A program made the position numbers and the translations under genes. A stretch of 64,000 bases of DNA from Coriaria nepalensis (taxonomy: Eukaryota; Streptophyta; Magnoliopsida; Cucurbitales; Coriariaceae): positions 18,681,209 to 18,745,208 of the forward strand of contig CP114482.1 of NCBI GenBank assembly GCA_027186245.1, written 5' to 3'. The notes under the pieces are model-generated. The model was not told the origin of the DNA. It saw only the letters and a list, made by a program, of their open reading frames with translations, and searched no databases. Positions 24,871 to 38,800 of the stretch are shown here, one piece after another (within the stretch, counting starts at the first letter, position 1; each line of letters begins with the position of its first letter).

Positions 24871-27800
24871 GAATCATTTTAATTGCTTGCAAATGAATTA
24901 GTGACTTTCAAAGAGACATTGACATGACGACTCTAAGATTAAACAAAGTTATACTTGCCTTGAGAAAATCATAACCAAGCTATGCGCGAAAGTCATGTTT
25001 GAAATGCGGAAATAGTATTCGCTCCAATGGGTTCCAAATAATTTATTTTCTTGAAAAAACTCATTGCCAGGAATATAACACAAAACAAATGCATACTTGA
25101 CTTAAAAGAATCATTAACAAGTTATTCACAAAAGTAGGGTTTGAAGTGGAAAAATAGAATTTGTTCGAATTGCTTTCGAATGAATTAGTGAGTTGAAAAG
25201 ACTCATTGACATAAATCTCAAATGAAACAAATGACTAATTGCCCTAAAATGATCATTAGCAAGTTATGTACGAAAGTCGGGTTCGAAGTGCGAAAATAGA
25301 ATTCATTTTAATTGCTTTCAAATGAATTAGTGACTTTCAAAGAGACATTGGGATGATGACTCTAAGATTAAACAAATTCATACTTGCCTTCAAAAAATCA
25401 TAACCAAGCTATGCGCGAAAGTCATGTTTGAAATGCGAAAATAGTATTCGCTCTAATGGGTTCCAAATGATTTATTTTCTTGAAAAAACTCATTGTCATG
25501 AATATAACATAAAACAAATGCATACTTGTCATAAAAAGATCGTTAACAAGTGATTCACAAAAGTTGTGTTTGAAGTGCAAAAATAGAATTCGTTCCAATT
25601 GCTTTCAAATGAATTAGTGTCTTGCAAAGACTAATTGACATGAATCTCAAATGAAACAAATGACTACTTGCCCTAAAATGATCATTGGCAAATTATGTAC
25701 GAAAGTCGGGTTTGAAGTGCGAAAATAGTATTCATTTTAATTGCTTTCAAATGAATTAGGGACTTTCAAAGAGACATTGAGATGACGACTCTAAGATTAA
25801 ACAAAGTTATATTTACCTTGAAAAAATCATAACCAAGCTATGCGCAAAAGTCATGTTTGAAATGCGAAAATAGTATTCGCTCTAATGGGTTCCAAATAAT
25901 TTATTTTCTTGGAAAAACTCATTGCGATGAATATAACATAAAACAAATACATAGTTGTCTTAAAAAGATCGTTAACAAGTGATTCACAAAAGTAGTGTTT
26001 GAAGTGCAAAAATAGAATTTGTTCGAATTGCCTTCAAAAGAATTAGTGAGTTGAAAAGACTAATTGACATGAATCTCAAATGAAACAAATGACTACTTGC
26101 CTTAAAATGATCATTAGCAAGTTATGTACGAAAGTCGGGTTCGAAGTGCGAAAATAGAATTCATTTTAATTGCTTTCAAATGAATTAGTGACTTTCAAAG
26201 AGACATTGAGATGACGACTCTAAGATTAAACAAAGTTATACTTGCCTTGAAAAAATCATAACCAAGCTATGCGCGAAAGTCATGCTTGAAATGCGAAAAT
26301 AGTATTCGCTCCAATGGGTTCCAAATAATTTATTTTCTTGAAAAAACTAATTGCCATGAATATAACGTAAAACAAATGCATACTTGTCTTAAAAAGATCA
26401 TTAACAAGTGATTCACAAAAGTAGTGTTTGAAGTGCAAAAATAGAATTCCTCCAATTGCTTTCAAATGAATTAGTGACTTGAAAAGACTAATTGACATGA
26501 ATCTCAAATGAAACAAATGACTACTTGCCCTAAAATGATCATTAGCAAATTATGTACGAAAGTCAGGTTTGAAGTGTGAAAATAGAATTCATTTTAATTG
26601 CTTTCAAATGAATTAGTGACTTTCAAAGAGACATTGACATGACGACTCTAAGATTAAACAAAGTTATACTTGCCTTGAAAAAATAATAACCAAGCTACGC
26701 GCGAAAGTCATGTTTGGAATGCGAAAAAAGTATTCGCTCTAATGGGTTCCAAATAATTTATTTTCTTGAAAAAACTCTTTGCCCTGAATATAACATAAAA
26801 CAAATACATACTTGTCTTAAAAAGATCGTTAAAAAGTGAGTCACAAAAGTAGTGTTTGAAGTGCAAAAATAGAATTCGTTCCAATTGCTTTCAAATGAAT
26901 TAGTGTCTTGAAAAGACTAATTGACATGAATCTCAAATGAAACAAATGACTACTTGCCCTAAAATGATCATTAGCAAGTTATCTACGAAAGTCGGGTTCG
27001 AAGTGCGAAAATAGAATTCATTTTAATTGCTTGCAAATGAATTAGTGACTTTCAAAGAGACATTGAGATGATGACTCTAAGATTAAACAAATTCATACTT
27101 GCCTTCAAAAAATCATAACCAAGCTATGCGCGAAAGTCATGTTTGAAATGCGAAAATAGTATTCGCTCCAATGGGTTCCAAATAATTTATTTTCCTGAAA
27201 AAACTCATTGTCATGAATATAACATAAAACAAATGCATACTTGTCATAAAAAGATCGTTAACAAGTGATTCACAAAAGTAGTGTTTGAAGTGCAAAAATA
27301 GAATTCGTTCCCATTGCTTTCAAATGAATTAGTGTCTTGAAAAGACTAAGTGACATGAATCTCAAATGAAACAAATGACTACTTGCTCTAAAATGATCAT
27401 TAGCAAGTTATCTACGAAAGTCGGGTTCGAAGTGCGAAAATAGAATTCATTTTAATTGCTTGCAAATGAATTAGTGACTTTCAAAGAGACATTGAGATGA
27501 TGACTCTAAGATTAAACAAATTCATACTTGCCTTCAAAAAATCATAACCAAGCTATGCGCGAAACTCATGTTTGAAATGCGAAAATAGTATTCGCTCTAA
27601 TGGGTTCCAAATAATTTATTTTCTTGAAAAAACTCATTGCCATGAATATAACATAAAACAAATGCATACTTGACTTAAAAAGATCATTAACAAGTGATTC
27701 ACAAAAGTAGTGTTTGAAGTGGAAAAATAGAATTTGTTCGAATTGCTTTCAAATGAATTAGTGAGTTGAAAAGACTCATTGACATAAATCTCAAATGAAA

Positions 27801-27871
27801 CAAATGACTAATTGCCCTCAACTGATCATTAGCAAGTTATCTACGAAAGTCGGGTTCGAAGTGCGAAAATA
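24871..27871. repeat. 3,001-bp seven-unit super-repeat copy (a)
   Basis: Runs between two GAATCATTTT landmarks. Its first four units match 27,872-29,650 very closely. Its fifth and sixth units (about 26,640-27,100) instead carry GCGAAAAAAGTATTCGC with CTCTTTGCCCTGAAT, a type also seen at 34,010-34,080. Units near 27,190-27,870 again match 30,190-30,872. It shares GTTCCCATTGC with 20,877, so it is a mosaic of at least two parental arrangements. Confidence 0.88.
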
Positions 27872-30800
27872 GAATCATTTTAATTGCTTGCAAATGAATT
27901 AGTGACTTTCAAAGAGACATTGACATGACGACTCTAAGATTAAACAAAGTTATACTTGCCTTGAGAAAATCATAACCAAGCTATGCGCGAAAGTCATGTT
28001 TGAAATGCGGAAATAGTATTCGCTCCAATGGGTTCCAAATAATTTATTTTCTTGAAAAAACTCATTGCCAGGAATATAACACAAAACAAATGCATACTTG
28101 ACTTAAAAGAATCATTAACAAGTTATTCACAAAAGTAGGGTTTGAAGTGGAAAAATAGAATTTGTTCGAATTGCTTTCGAATGAATTAGTGAGTTGAAAA
28201 GACTCATTGACATAAATCTCAAATGAAACAAATGACTAATTGCCCTAAAATGATCATTAGCAAGTTATGTACGAAAGTCGGGTTCGAAGTGCGAAAATAG
28301 AATTCATTTTAATTGCTTTCAAATGAATTAGTGACTTTCAAAGAGACATTGAGATGATGACTCTAAGATTAAACAAATTCATACTTGCCTTCAAAAAATC
28401 ATAACCAAGCTATGCGCGAAAGTCATGTTTGAAATGCGAAAATAGTATTCGCTCTAATGGGTTCCAAATGATTTATTTTCTTGAAAAAACTCATTGTCAT
28501 GAATATAACATAAAACAAATGCATACTTGTCATAAAAAGATCGTTAACAAGTGATTCACAAAAGTTGTGTTTGAAGTGCAAAAATAGAATTCGTTCCAAT
28601 TGCTTTCAAATGAATTAGTGTCTTGCAAAGACTAATTGACATGAATCTCAAATGAAACAAATGACTACTTGCCCTAAAATGATCATTAGCAAATTATGTA
28701 CGAAAGTCGGGTTTGAAGTGCGAAAATAGTATTCATTTTAATTGCTTTCAAATGAATTAGGGACTTTCAAAGAGACATTGAGATGACGACTCTAAGATTA
28801 AACAAAGTTATACTTACCTTGAAAAAATCATAACCAAGCTATGCGCAAAAGTCATGTTTGAAATGCGAAAATAGGATTCGCTCTAATGGGTTCCAAATAA
28901 TTTATTTTCTTGGAAAAACTCATTGCGATGAATATAACATAAAACAAATACATAGTTGTCTTAAAAAGATCGTTAACAAGTGATTCACAAAAGTAGTGTT
29001 TGAAGTGCAAAAATAGAATTTGTTCGAATTGCCTTCAAAAGAATTAGTGAGTTGAAAAGACTAATTGACATGAATCTCAAATGAAACAAATGACTACTTG
29101 CCTTAAAATGATCATTAGCAAGTTATGTACGAAAGTCGGGTTCGAAGTGCGAAAATAGAATTCATTTTAATTGCTTTCAAATGAATTAGTGACTTTCAAA
29201 GAGACATTGAGATGACGACTCTAAGATTAAACAAAGTTATACTTGCCTTGAAAAAATCATAACCAAGCTATGCGCGAAAGTCATGCTTGAAATGCGAAAA
29301 TAGTATTCGCTCCAATGGGTTCCAAATAATTTATTTTCTTGAAAAAACTAATTGCCATGAATATAACGTAAAACAAATGCATACTTGTCTTAAAAAGATC
29401 ATTAACAAGTGATTCACAAAAGTAGTGTTTGAAGTGCAAAAATAGAATTCCTCCAGTTGCTTTCAAATGAATTAGTGACTTGAAAAGACTAATTGACATG
29501 AATCTCAAATGAAACAAATGACTACTTGCCCTAAAATGATCATTAGCAAATTATGTACGAAAGTCAGGTTTGAAGTGTGAAAATAGAATTCATTTTAATT
29601 GCTTTCAAATGAATTAGTGACTTTCAAAGAGACATTGACATGACGACTCTCAGATTAAACAAAGTTATACTTGCCTTGAGAAAATCATAACCAAGCTATG
29701 CGCGAAAGTCATGTTTGAAATGCGGAAATAGTATTCGCTCGAATGGGTTCCAAATAATTTATTTTCTTGAAAAAACTCATTGCCATGAATATAACATAAA
29801 ACAAATGCATACTTGTCTTAAAAGAATCATTAACAAGTGATTCACAAAAGTAGTGTTTGAAGTGGAAAAATAGAATTTGTTCGAATTGCTTTCAAATGAA
29901 TTAGTGAGTTGAAAAGGCTCATTGACATAAATCTCAAATGAAACAAATGACTAATTGCCCTAAAATGATCATTAGCAAGTTATGTACGAAAGTCGGGTTC
30001 GAATTGCGAAAATAGAATTCATTTTAATTGCTTTCAAATGAATTAGTGACTTTCAAAGAGACATTGAGATGATGACTCTAAGATTAAACAAATTCATACT
30101 TGCCTTGAAAAAATCATAACCAAGCTATGCGCGAAAGTCATGTTTGAAATGCGAAAATAGTATTCGCTCCAATGGGTTCCAAATAATTTATTTTCCTGAA
30201 AAAACTCATTGTCATGAATATAACATAAAACAAATGCATACTTGTCATAAAAAGATCGTTAACAAGTGATTCACAAAAGTAGTGTTTGAAGTGCAAAAAT
30301 AGAATTCGTTCCAATTGCTTTCAAATGAATTAGTGTCTTGAAAAGACTAATTGACATGAATCTCAAATGAAACAAATGACTACTTGCTCTAAAATGATCA
30401 TTAGCAAGTTATCTACGAAAGTCGGGTTCAAAGTGCGAAAATAGAATTCATTTTAATTGCTTGCAAATGAATTAGTGACTTTCAAAGAGACATTGAGATG
30501 ATGACTCTAAGATTAAACAAATTCATACTTGCCTTCAAAAAATCATAACCAAGCTATGCGCGAAACTCATGTTTGAAATGCGAAAAAAGTATTCGCTCTA
30601 ATGGGTTCCAAATAATTTATTTTCTTGAAAAAACTCATTGCCATGAATATAACATAAAACAAATGCATACTTGACTTAAAAAGATCATTAACAAGTGATT
30701 CACAAAAGTAGTGTTTGAAGTGGAAAAATAGAATTTGTTCGAATTGCTTTCAAATGAATTAGTGAGTTGAAAAGACTCATTGACATAAATCTCAAATGAA

Positions 30801-30872
30801 ACAAATGACTAATTGCCCTAAACTGATCATTAGCAAGTTATCTACGAAAGTCGGGTTCGAAGTGCGAAAATA
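27872..30872. repeat. 3,001-bp seven-unit super-repeat copy (b)
   Basis: Same length and phase as 24,871-27,871, but its fifth unit (about 29,640-29,920) is the CTCGAATGGGTTCC and GAAAAGGCTC type, which is otherwise found at 22,880-23,060 in the six-unit copy. The distance from this marker to the next GAATCATTTT is 1,134 bp in both places. It carries the private variant GGGTTCAAAGTGCG at 30,424, which identifies it as the relative of the displaced block at 41 kb. Confidence 0.88.
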
Positions 30873-33800
30873 GAATCATTTTAATTGCTTGCAAATGAAT
30901 TAGTGACTTTCAAAGAGACATTGACATGACGACTCTAAGATTAAACAAAGTTATACTTGCCTTGAGAAAATCATAACCAAGCTATGCGCGAAAGTCATGT
31001 TTGAAATGCGGAAATAGTATTCGCTCCAATGGGTTCCAAATAATTTATTTTCTTGAAAAAACTCATTGCCAGGAATATAACACAAAACAAATGCATACTT
31101 GACTTAAAAGAATCATTAACAAGTTATTCACAAAAGTAGGGTTTGAAGTGGAAAAATAGAATTTGTTCGAATTGCTTTCAAATGAATAAGTGAGTTGAAA
31201 AGACTCATTGACATAAATCTCAAATGAAACAAATGACTAATTGCCCTAAAATGATCATTAGCAAGTTATGTACGAAAGTCGGGTTCGAAGTGCGAAAATA
31301 GAATTCATTTTAATTGCTTTCAAATGAATTAGTGACTTTCAAAGAGACATTGAGATGATGACTCTAAGATTAAACAAATTCATACTTGCCTTCAAAAAAT
31401 CATAACCAAGCTATGCGCGAAAGTCATGTTTGAAATGCGAAAATAGTATTCGCTCTAATGGGTTCCAAATGATTTATTTTCTTGAAAAAACTCATTGTCA
31501 TGAATATAACATAAAACAAATGCATACTTGTCATAAAAAGATCGTTAACAAGTGATTCACAAAAGTTGTGTTTGAAGTGCAAAAATAGAATTCGTTCCAA
31601 TTGCTTTCAAATGAATTAGTGTCTTGCAAAGACTAATTGACATGAATCTCAAATGAAACAAATGACTACTTGCCCTAAAATGATCATTAGCAAATTATGT
31701 ACGAAAGTCGGGTTTGAAGTGCGAAAATAGTATTCATTTTAATTGCTTTCAAATGAATTAGGGACTTTCAAAGAGACATTGAGATGACGACTCTAAGATT
31801 AAACAAAGTTATACTTACCTTGAAAAAATCATAACCAAGCTATGCGCAAAAGTCATGTTTGAAATGCGAAAATAGTATTCGCTCTAATGGGTTCCAAATA
31901 ATTTATTTTCTTGGAAAAACTCATTGCGATGAATATAACATAAAACAAATACATAGTTGTCTTAAAAAGATCGTTAACAAGTGATTCACAAAAGTAGTGT
32001 TTGAAGTGCAAAAATAGAATTTGTTCGAATTGCCTTCAAAAGAATTAGTGAGTTGAAAAGACTAATTGACATGAATCTCAAATGAAACAAATGACTACTT
32101 GCCTTAAAATGATCATTAGCAAGTTATGTACGAAAGTCGGGTTCGAAGTGCGAAAATAGAATTCATTTTAATTGCTTTCAAATGAATTAGTGACTTTCAA
32201 AGAGACATTGAGATGACGACTCTAAGATTAAACAAAGTTATACTTGCCTTGAGAAAATCATAACCAAGCTATGCGCGAAAGTCATGTTTGAAATGCGGAA
32301 ATAGTATTCGCTCCAATGGGTTCCAAATAATTTATTTTCTTGAAAAAACTCATTGCCAGGAATATAACACAAAACAAATGCATACTTGACTTAAAAGAAT
32401 CATTAACAAGTTATTCACAAAAGTAGGGTTTGAACTGGAAAAATAGAATTTGTTCGAATTGCTTTCAAATGAATTAGTGAGTTGAAAAGACTCATTGACA
32501 TAAATCTCAAATGAAACAAATGACTAATTGCCCTAAAATGATCATTAGCAAGTTATGTACGAAAGTCGGGTTCGAAGTGCGAAAATAGAATTCATTTTAA
32601 TTGCTTTCAAATGAATTAGTGACTTTCAAAGAGACATTGAGATGATGACTCTAAGATTAAACAAATTCATACTTGCCTTCAAAAAATCATAACCAAGCTA
32701 TGCGCGAAAGTCATGTTTGAAATGCGAAAATAGTATTCGCTCTAATGGGTTCCAAATGATTTATTTTCTTGAAAAAACTCATTGTCATGAATATAACATA
32801 AAACAAATGCATACTTGTCATAAAAAGATCGTTAACAAGTGATTCACAAAAGTAGTGTTTGAAGTGCAAAAATAGAATTCGTTCCAATTGCTTTCAAATG
32901 AATTAGTGTCTTGCAAAGACTAATTGACATGAATCTCAAATGAAACAAATGACTACTTGCCCTAAAATGATCATTAGCAAATTATGTACGAAAGTCGGGT
33001 TTGAAGTGCGAAAATAGTATTCATTTTAATTGCTTTCAAATGAATTAGGGACTTTCAAAGAGACATTGAGATGACGACTCTAAGATTAAACAAAGTTATA
33101 CTTACCTTGAAAAAATCATAACCAAGCTATGCGCAAAAGTCATGTTTGAAATGCGAAAATAGTATTCGCTCTAATGGGTTCCAAATAATTTATTTTCTTG
33201 GAAAAACTCATTGCGATGAATATAACATAAAACAAATACATAGTTGTCTTAAAAAGATCGTTAACAAGTGATTCACAAAAGTAGTGTTTGAAGTGCAAAA
33301 ATAGAATTTGTTCGAATTGCCTTCAAAAGAATTAGTGAGTTGAAAAGACTAATTGACATGAATCTCAAATGAAACAAATGACTACTTGCCTTAAAATGAT
33401 CATTAGCAAGTTATGTACGAAAGTCGGGTTCGAAGTGCGAAAATAGAATTCATTTTAATTGCTTTCAAATGAATTAGTGACTTTCAAAGAGACATTGAGA
33501 TGACGACTCTAAGATTAAACAAAGTTATACTTGCCTTGAAAAAATCATAACCAAGCTATGCGCGAAAGTCATGCTTGAAATGCGAAAATAGTATTCGCTC
33601 CAATGGGTTCCAAATAATTTATTTTCTTGAAAAAACTAATTGCCATGAATATAACGTAAAACAAATGCATACTTGTCTTAAAAAGATCATTAACAAGTGA
33701 TTCACAAAAGTAGTGTTTGAAGTGCAAAAATAGAATTCCTCGAATTGCTTTGAAATGAATTAGTGACTTGAAAAGACTAATTGACATGAATCTCAAATGA

Positions 33801-34250
33801 AACAAATGACTACTTGCCCTAAAATGATCATTAGCAAATTATGTACGAAAGTCAGGTTTGAAGTGTGAAAATAGAATTCATTTTAATTGCTTTCAAATGA
33901 ATTAGTGACTTTCAAAGAGACATTGACATGACGACTCTAAGATTAAACAAAGTTATACTTGCCTTGAAAAAATCATAACCAAGCTACGCGCGAAAGTCAT
34001 GTTTGGAATGCGAAAAAAGTATTCGCTCTAATGGGTTCCAAATAATTTATTTTCTTGAAAAAACTCTTTGCCCTGAATATAACATAAAACAAATACATAC
34101 TTGTCTTAAAAAGATCGTTAAAAAGTGAGTCACAAAAGTAGTGTTTGAAGTGCAAAAATAGAATTCGTTCCAATTGCTTTCAAATGAATTAGTGTCTTGA
34201 AAAGACTAATTGACATGAATCTCAAATGAAACAAATGACTACTTGCCCTA
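30873..34250. repeat. Shortened and restarted super-repeat copies (3-unit restart at 32,248)
   Basis: The first three units follow copy (b). At about 32,210-32,250 the phase jumps back: CTTGAGAAAATC at 30,961 recurs at 32,248 (1,287 bp, 3 units). The second pass then continues to CATGCTTGAAATG at 33,571 and to the CTCTTTGCCCTG type near 34,070, parallel to 26,280-26,800. At about 34,250 it leaves the pattern (GATCAATAGCAAATTATG). This is a three-unit duplication, equivalently a four-unit loss from a seven-unit copy. Confidence 0.82.
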
Positions 34251-35899
34251 AAATGATCAATAGCAAATTATGTACGAAAGTCGGGTTTGAAGTGTGAAAA
34301 TAGAATTCATTTTAATTGCTTTCAAATCAATTAGTGACTTTCAAAGAGACATTGAGATGACGACTCTAAGATTAAACAAAGTTATACTTGCCTTGAAAAA
34401 ATCATAACCAAGCTATGCGCGAAAGTCATGTTTGGAATGCGAAAAAAGTATTCGCTCTAATGGGTTCCAAATAATTTATTTTCTTGAAAAAACTCTTTGC
34501 CATGAATATAACATAAAACAAATACATACTTGTCTTAAAAAGATCGTTAACAAGTGAGTCACAAAAGTAGTGTTTGAAGCGCAAAAATAGAATTCGTTCC
34601 AATTGCTTTCAAATGAATTAGTGACTTGAAAAGACTAACTGACATGAATCTCAAATGAAACAAATGACTACTTGCCGTAAAATGATCATTAGCAAATTAT
34701 GTACGAAAGTCAGGTTTGAAGTGTGAAAATAGAATTCATTTTAATTGCCTTCAAATGAATTAGTGACTTTCAAAGAGACATTGACATGACGACTCTAAGA
34801 TTAAACAAAGTTATACTTGCCTTAAGAAAATCATAACCAAGCTATGCGCGAAAGTCATGTTTGAAATGCGGAAATAGTATTCGCTCCAATGGGTTCCAAA
34901 TAATTTATTTTCTTGAAAAAACTCATTGCCAGGAATATAACATAAAACAAATGCATACTTGTCTTAAAAGAATCATTAACAAGTTATTCACAAAAGTAGG
35001 GTTTGAAGTGGAAAAATAGAATTTGTTCGAATTGCTTTCAAATGAATTAGTGAGTTGAAAAGACTCATTGACATAAATCTCAAATGAAACAAATGACTAA
35101 TTGCCCTAAAATGATCATTAGCAAGTTATGTACGAAAGTCGGGTTCGAAGTGCGAAAATAGAATTCATTTTAATTGCTTTCAAATGAATTAGTGACTTTC
35201 AAAGAGACATTGAGATGATGACTCTAAGATTAAACAAATTCATACTTGCCTTCAAAAAATCATAACCAAGCTATGCGCGAAAGTCATGTTTGAAATGCGA
35301 AAATAGTATTCGCTCTAATGAGTTCCAAATGATTTATTTTCTTGAAAAAACTCATTGCCATGAATATAACATAAAACAAATGCATACTTGTCATAAAAAG
35401 ATCGTTAACAAGTGATTCACAAAAGTAGTGTTTGAAGTGCAAAAATAGAATTCGTTCCAATTGCTTTCAAATGAATTAGTGTCTTGCAAAGACTAATTGA
35501 CATGAATCTCAAATGAAACAAATGACTACTTGCCCTAAAATGATCATTAGCAAATTATGTACGAAAGTCGGGTTTGAAGTGCGAAAATAGTATTCATTTT
35601 AATTGCTTTCAAATGAATTAGTGACTTTCAAAGAGACATTGAGATGACGACTCTAAGATTAAACAAAGTTATACTTACCTTGAAAAAATAATAACCAAGC
35701 TATGCGCAAAAGTCATGTTTGAAATGCGAAAATAGTATTCGCTCTAATGGGTTCCGAATAATTTATTTTCTTGAAAAAACTCATTGCGATGAATATAACA
35801 TAAAACAAATACATACTTGTCTTAAAAAGATCATTAACAAGTGATTCACAAAAGTAGTGTTTGAAGTGCAAAAATAGAATTCGTCGAATTGGTTTCAAA

Positions 35900-38800
35900 T
35901 GAATTAGTGACTTGAAAAGACTAATTGACATGAATCTCAAATCAAACAAATGACAACTTGCCCTAAAATGATCATTAGCAAGTTATGTACGAAAGTCGGG
36001 TTTGAAGTGCGAAAATAGAATTCATTTTAATTGCTTTCAAATGAATTAGTCACTTTCAAAGAGACATTGAGATGACGAGTCTAAGATTAAACAAATTTAT
36101 ACTTGCCTTCATAAAATCATAACCAAGCTATGCGCGAAAGTCATGTTTGAAATGCGAAAATAGTATTCGCTCCAATAGGTTCGAAATAATTTATTTTCTT
36201 GAAAAAACTCACTGCCATGAATACAACATAAAACAAATGCATACTTGTCTTAAAAAGATCATTAACAAGTGATTCACAAAAGTAGTGTTTGAAGTGCAAA
36301 ACTAGAATTCGTCCAATTGGTTTCAAATGAATTAGTGACTTGAAAATACTAATTGACATGAATCTCAAATGAAACAAATGACTACTTGCCCTAAAAAGAT
36401 CATTAGCTAGTTTTGTAAGAAAGTCGGGTTTGAAGTGCGAAAATAGAATTCATTTTAATTGCTCTCAAATGAATTAGTCACTTTCAAAGAGACATTGAGA
36501 TGATGACTCTAAGAATAAACAAATTCATACTTGACTTCATAAAATCATAACCAAGCTATGCGCGAAAGTCATGTTTGAAATGCGAAAATAGTATTCGCTC
36601 CAATGGGTTCGAAATAATTTAGTTTCTTGAAAAAACTCATTGCCATGAATATAACATCAAACAAATGCATACTTGTCTTAAAAAGATCATTAACAAGTGA
36701 TTCACAAAAGTAGTGTTTGAAGTGGAAAAATAGAATTTGTTCGAAGTGCTTTCAAAAGAATTAGTGAGTTGGAAAAACTCATTGACATGAATCTCAAATG
36801 AAACAAATGACTACTTGCCCTAAAATGATAATTAGCAAGTTATGTACGAAAGTCGGGTTCGAAGTACGAAAATATAATTCATTTTAATTGCTTTCAAATG
36901 AATTAGTGACTTTCAAAGAGACATTGAGATGATGACTCTAAGAATAAACAAATTCATACTTGCCTTCAAAAAATTATAACCAAGCTATGCCCAAAAATCA
37001 TGTTTGAAATGCGAAAATAGTATTCGCTCCAATGGGTTCGAAATAATTAATTTTCTTGAAAAAACTCATTGCCATGAATATAACATAAAACAAATGCATA
37101 CTTGTCTTAAAAAGATCATTAACAAGTGATTCACAAAAGTAGTGTTTGAAGTGGAAAAATAGAATTTGTTCGAATTGCTTTCAAGTGAATTAGTGAGTTG
37201 AAAAAACTCATTGACATGAATCTCAAATGAAACAAATGACTACTTGCCCTAAAATGATCATTAGCAAGTTATGTACGAAAGTCGGGTTCGTAGTACGAAA
37301 ATAGAATTCATTTTAATTGCTTTCAAATGAATTAGTGACTTTCAAACAGACATTCAGATGATGACTCTAAGATTAAACAAATTGATACTTGCCTTCAAAA
37401 AATCGTAACCAAGCTATGCGCGAAAGTCATGTTTGAAATGCGAAAATAGTATTCGCTCCAATGGGTTCGAAATAATTTATTTTCTTGAAAAAACTCATTG
37501 CCATGAATATAACATAAAACAAATGCATACTTGTCTTAAAAAGATCATTACCAAGTGATTCACAAAGGTAGTGTTTGAAGTGGAAAAATAGAATTTCTTC
37601 GAATTGCTTTCAAAAGAATTAGTGAGTTGAAAAACCTCATTGACATGAATCTCAAATGAAACAAATGACTACTTGCCCTAAAATGATCATTAGCAAGTTA
37701 TGTACGAAAGTCGGGTTCGTAGTACGAAAATAGAATTCATTTTAATTGCTTTCAAATGAATTAGTGACTTTCAAACAGACATTGAGATGATGACTCTAAG
37801 ATTAAACAAATTCATAGTTGCCTTCAAAAAATCATAACGAAGCTATGCGCGAAAGTCATGTTTGAAATGCGAAAATAGTATTCGCTCCAATAGGTTCCAA
37901 ATAATTTATTTTCTTGAAAAAACTCGTTGCCATGAATATAACATAAAACAAATGCATACTTGTCTTAAAAAGATCATTACCGAGTGATTCACAAAGGTAG
38001 TGTTTGAAGTGGAAAAATAGAATTTGTTCGAATTGCTTTCAAAAGAATTAGTGAGTTGAAAAAACTCATTGACATGAATCTCAAATGAAACAAATGACTA
38101 CTTGTCCTAAAATGATCATTAGCAAGTTATGTACGAAAGTCCGGTTCGGAGTGCGAAATTCGAATTCATTTGAATTGCTTTCAAATGAATTAGTGACTTT
38201 CAAAGAGACATTGAGATGATGACTCTAAGATTAAACAAATTCATACTTGCCTTCATAAAATCATAACCAAGCTATGCGCGAAAGTCATGTTTGAAATGCG
38301 AAAATAGTATTCGCTCCAATTGGTTCCAAATAATTTATTTTCTTGAAAAAACTCGTTGCCATGAATATAACATAAAACAAATGCATACTTGTCTTAAAAA
38401 GATCATTAACAAGTGATTCACAAAAGTAGTGTTTGAAGTGGAAAAATAGAATTTGTTCGAATTGCTTTCAAATGAATTAGTGAGTTGAAAAAACTCATTG
38501 ACATGAATCTCAAATGAAACAAATGACTACTTGCCCTAAAATGATCATTAGCAAGTTATGTACGAAAGTCGGGTTCGTAGTACGAAAATAGAATTCATTT
38601 TAATTGCTTTCAAATGAATTAGTGACTTTCAAACAGACATTGAGATGATGACTCTAAGATTAAACAAATTCAAACTTGCCTTCAAAAAATCATAACCAAG
38701 CTATGCGCGAAAGTCATGTTTGAAATGCGAAAATAGTATTCGCTCCAATGGGTTCGAAATAATTTATTTTCTTGAAAAAACTCATTTCCATGAATATAAC

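Larger units (their letters stand above)
20690..35900. repeat. Super-HOR region with a 7-unit (3,001-bp) period and shortened variants
   Basis: The landmark GAATCATTTTAATTGC (a B monomer missing one T) occurs at 21,441, 24,014, 24,871, 27,872 and 30,873, giving steps of 2,573 (6 units), 857 (2), 3,001 (7) and 3,001 (7). Other phase markers recur in order: CCAGGAATATAACAC, TTAAAAGAATCATTAAC with AAGTAGGG, CCAAATGATTTATTT, ATTAGGGACTTTC, ATACATAGTTGTC, CATGCTTGAAATG with AACGTAAAAC. Copies vary in unit number (2, 3, 6, 7), as expected for unequal exchange. The pattern decays from about 34.25 kb, with phases 1-3 again at 34.7-35.9 kb. Confidence 0.9.
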
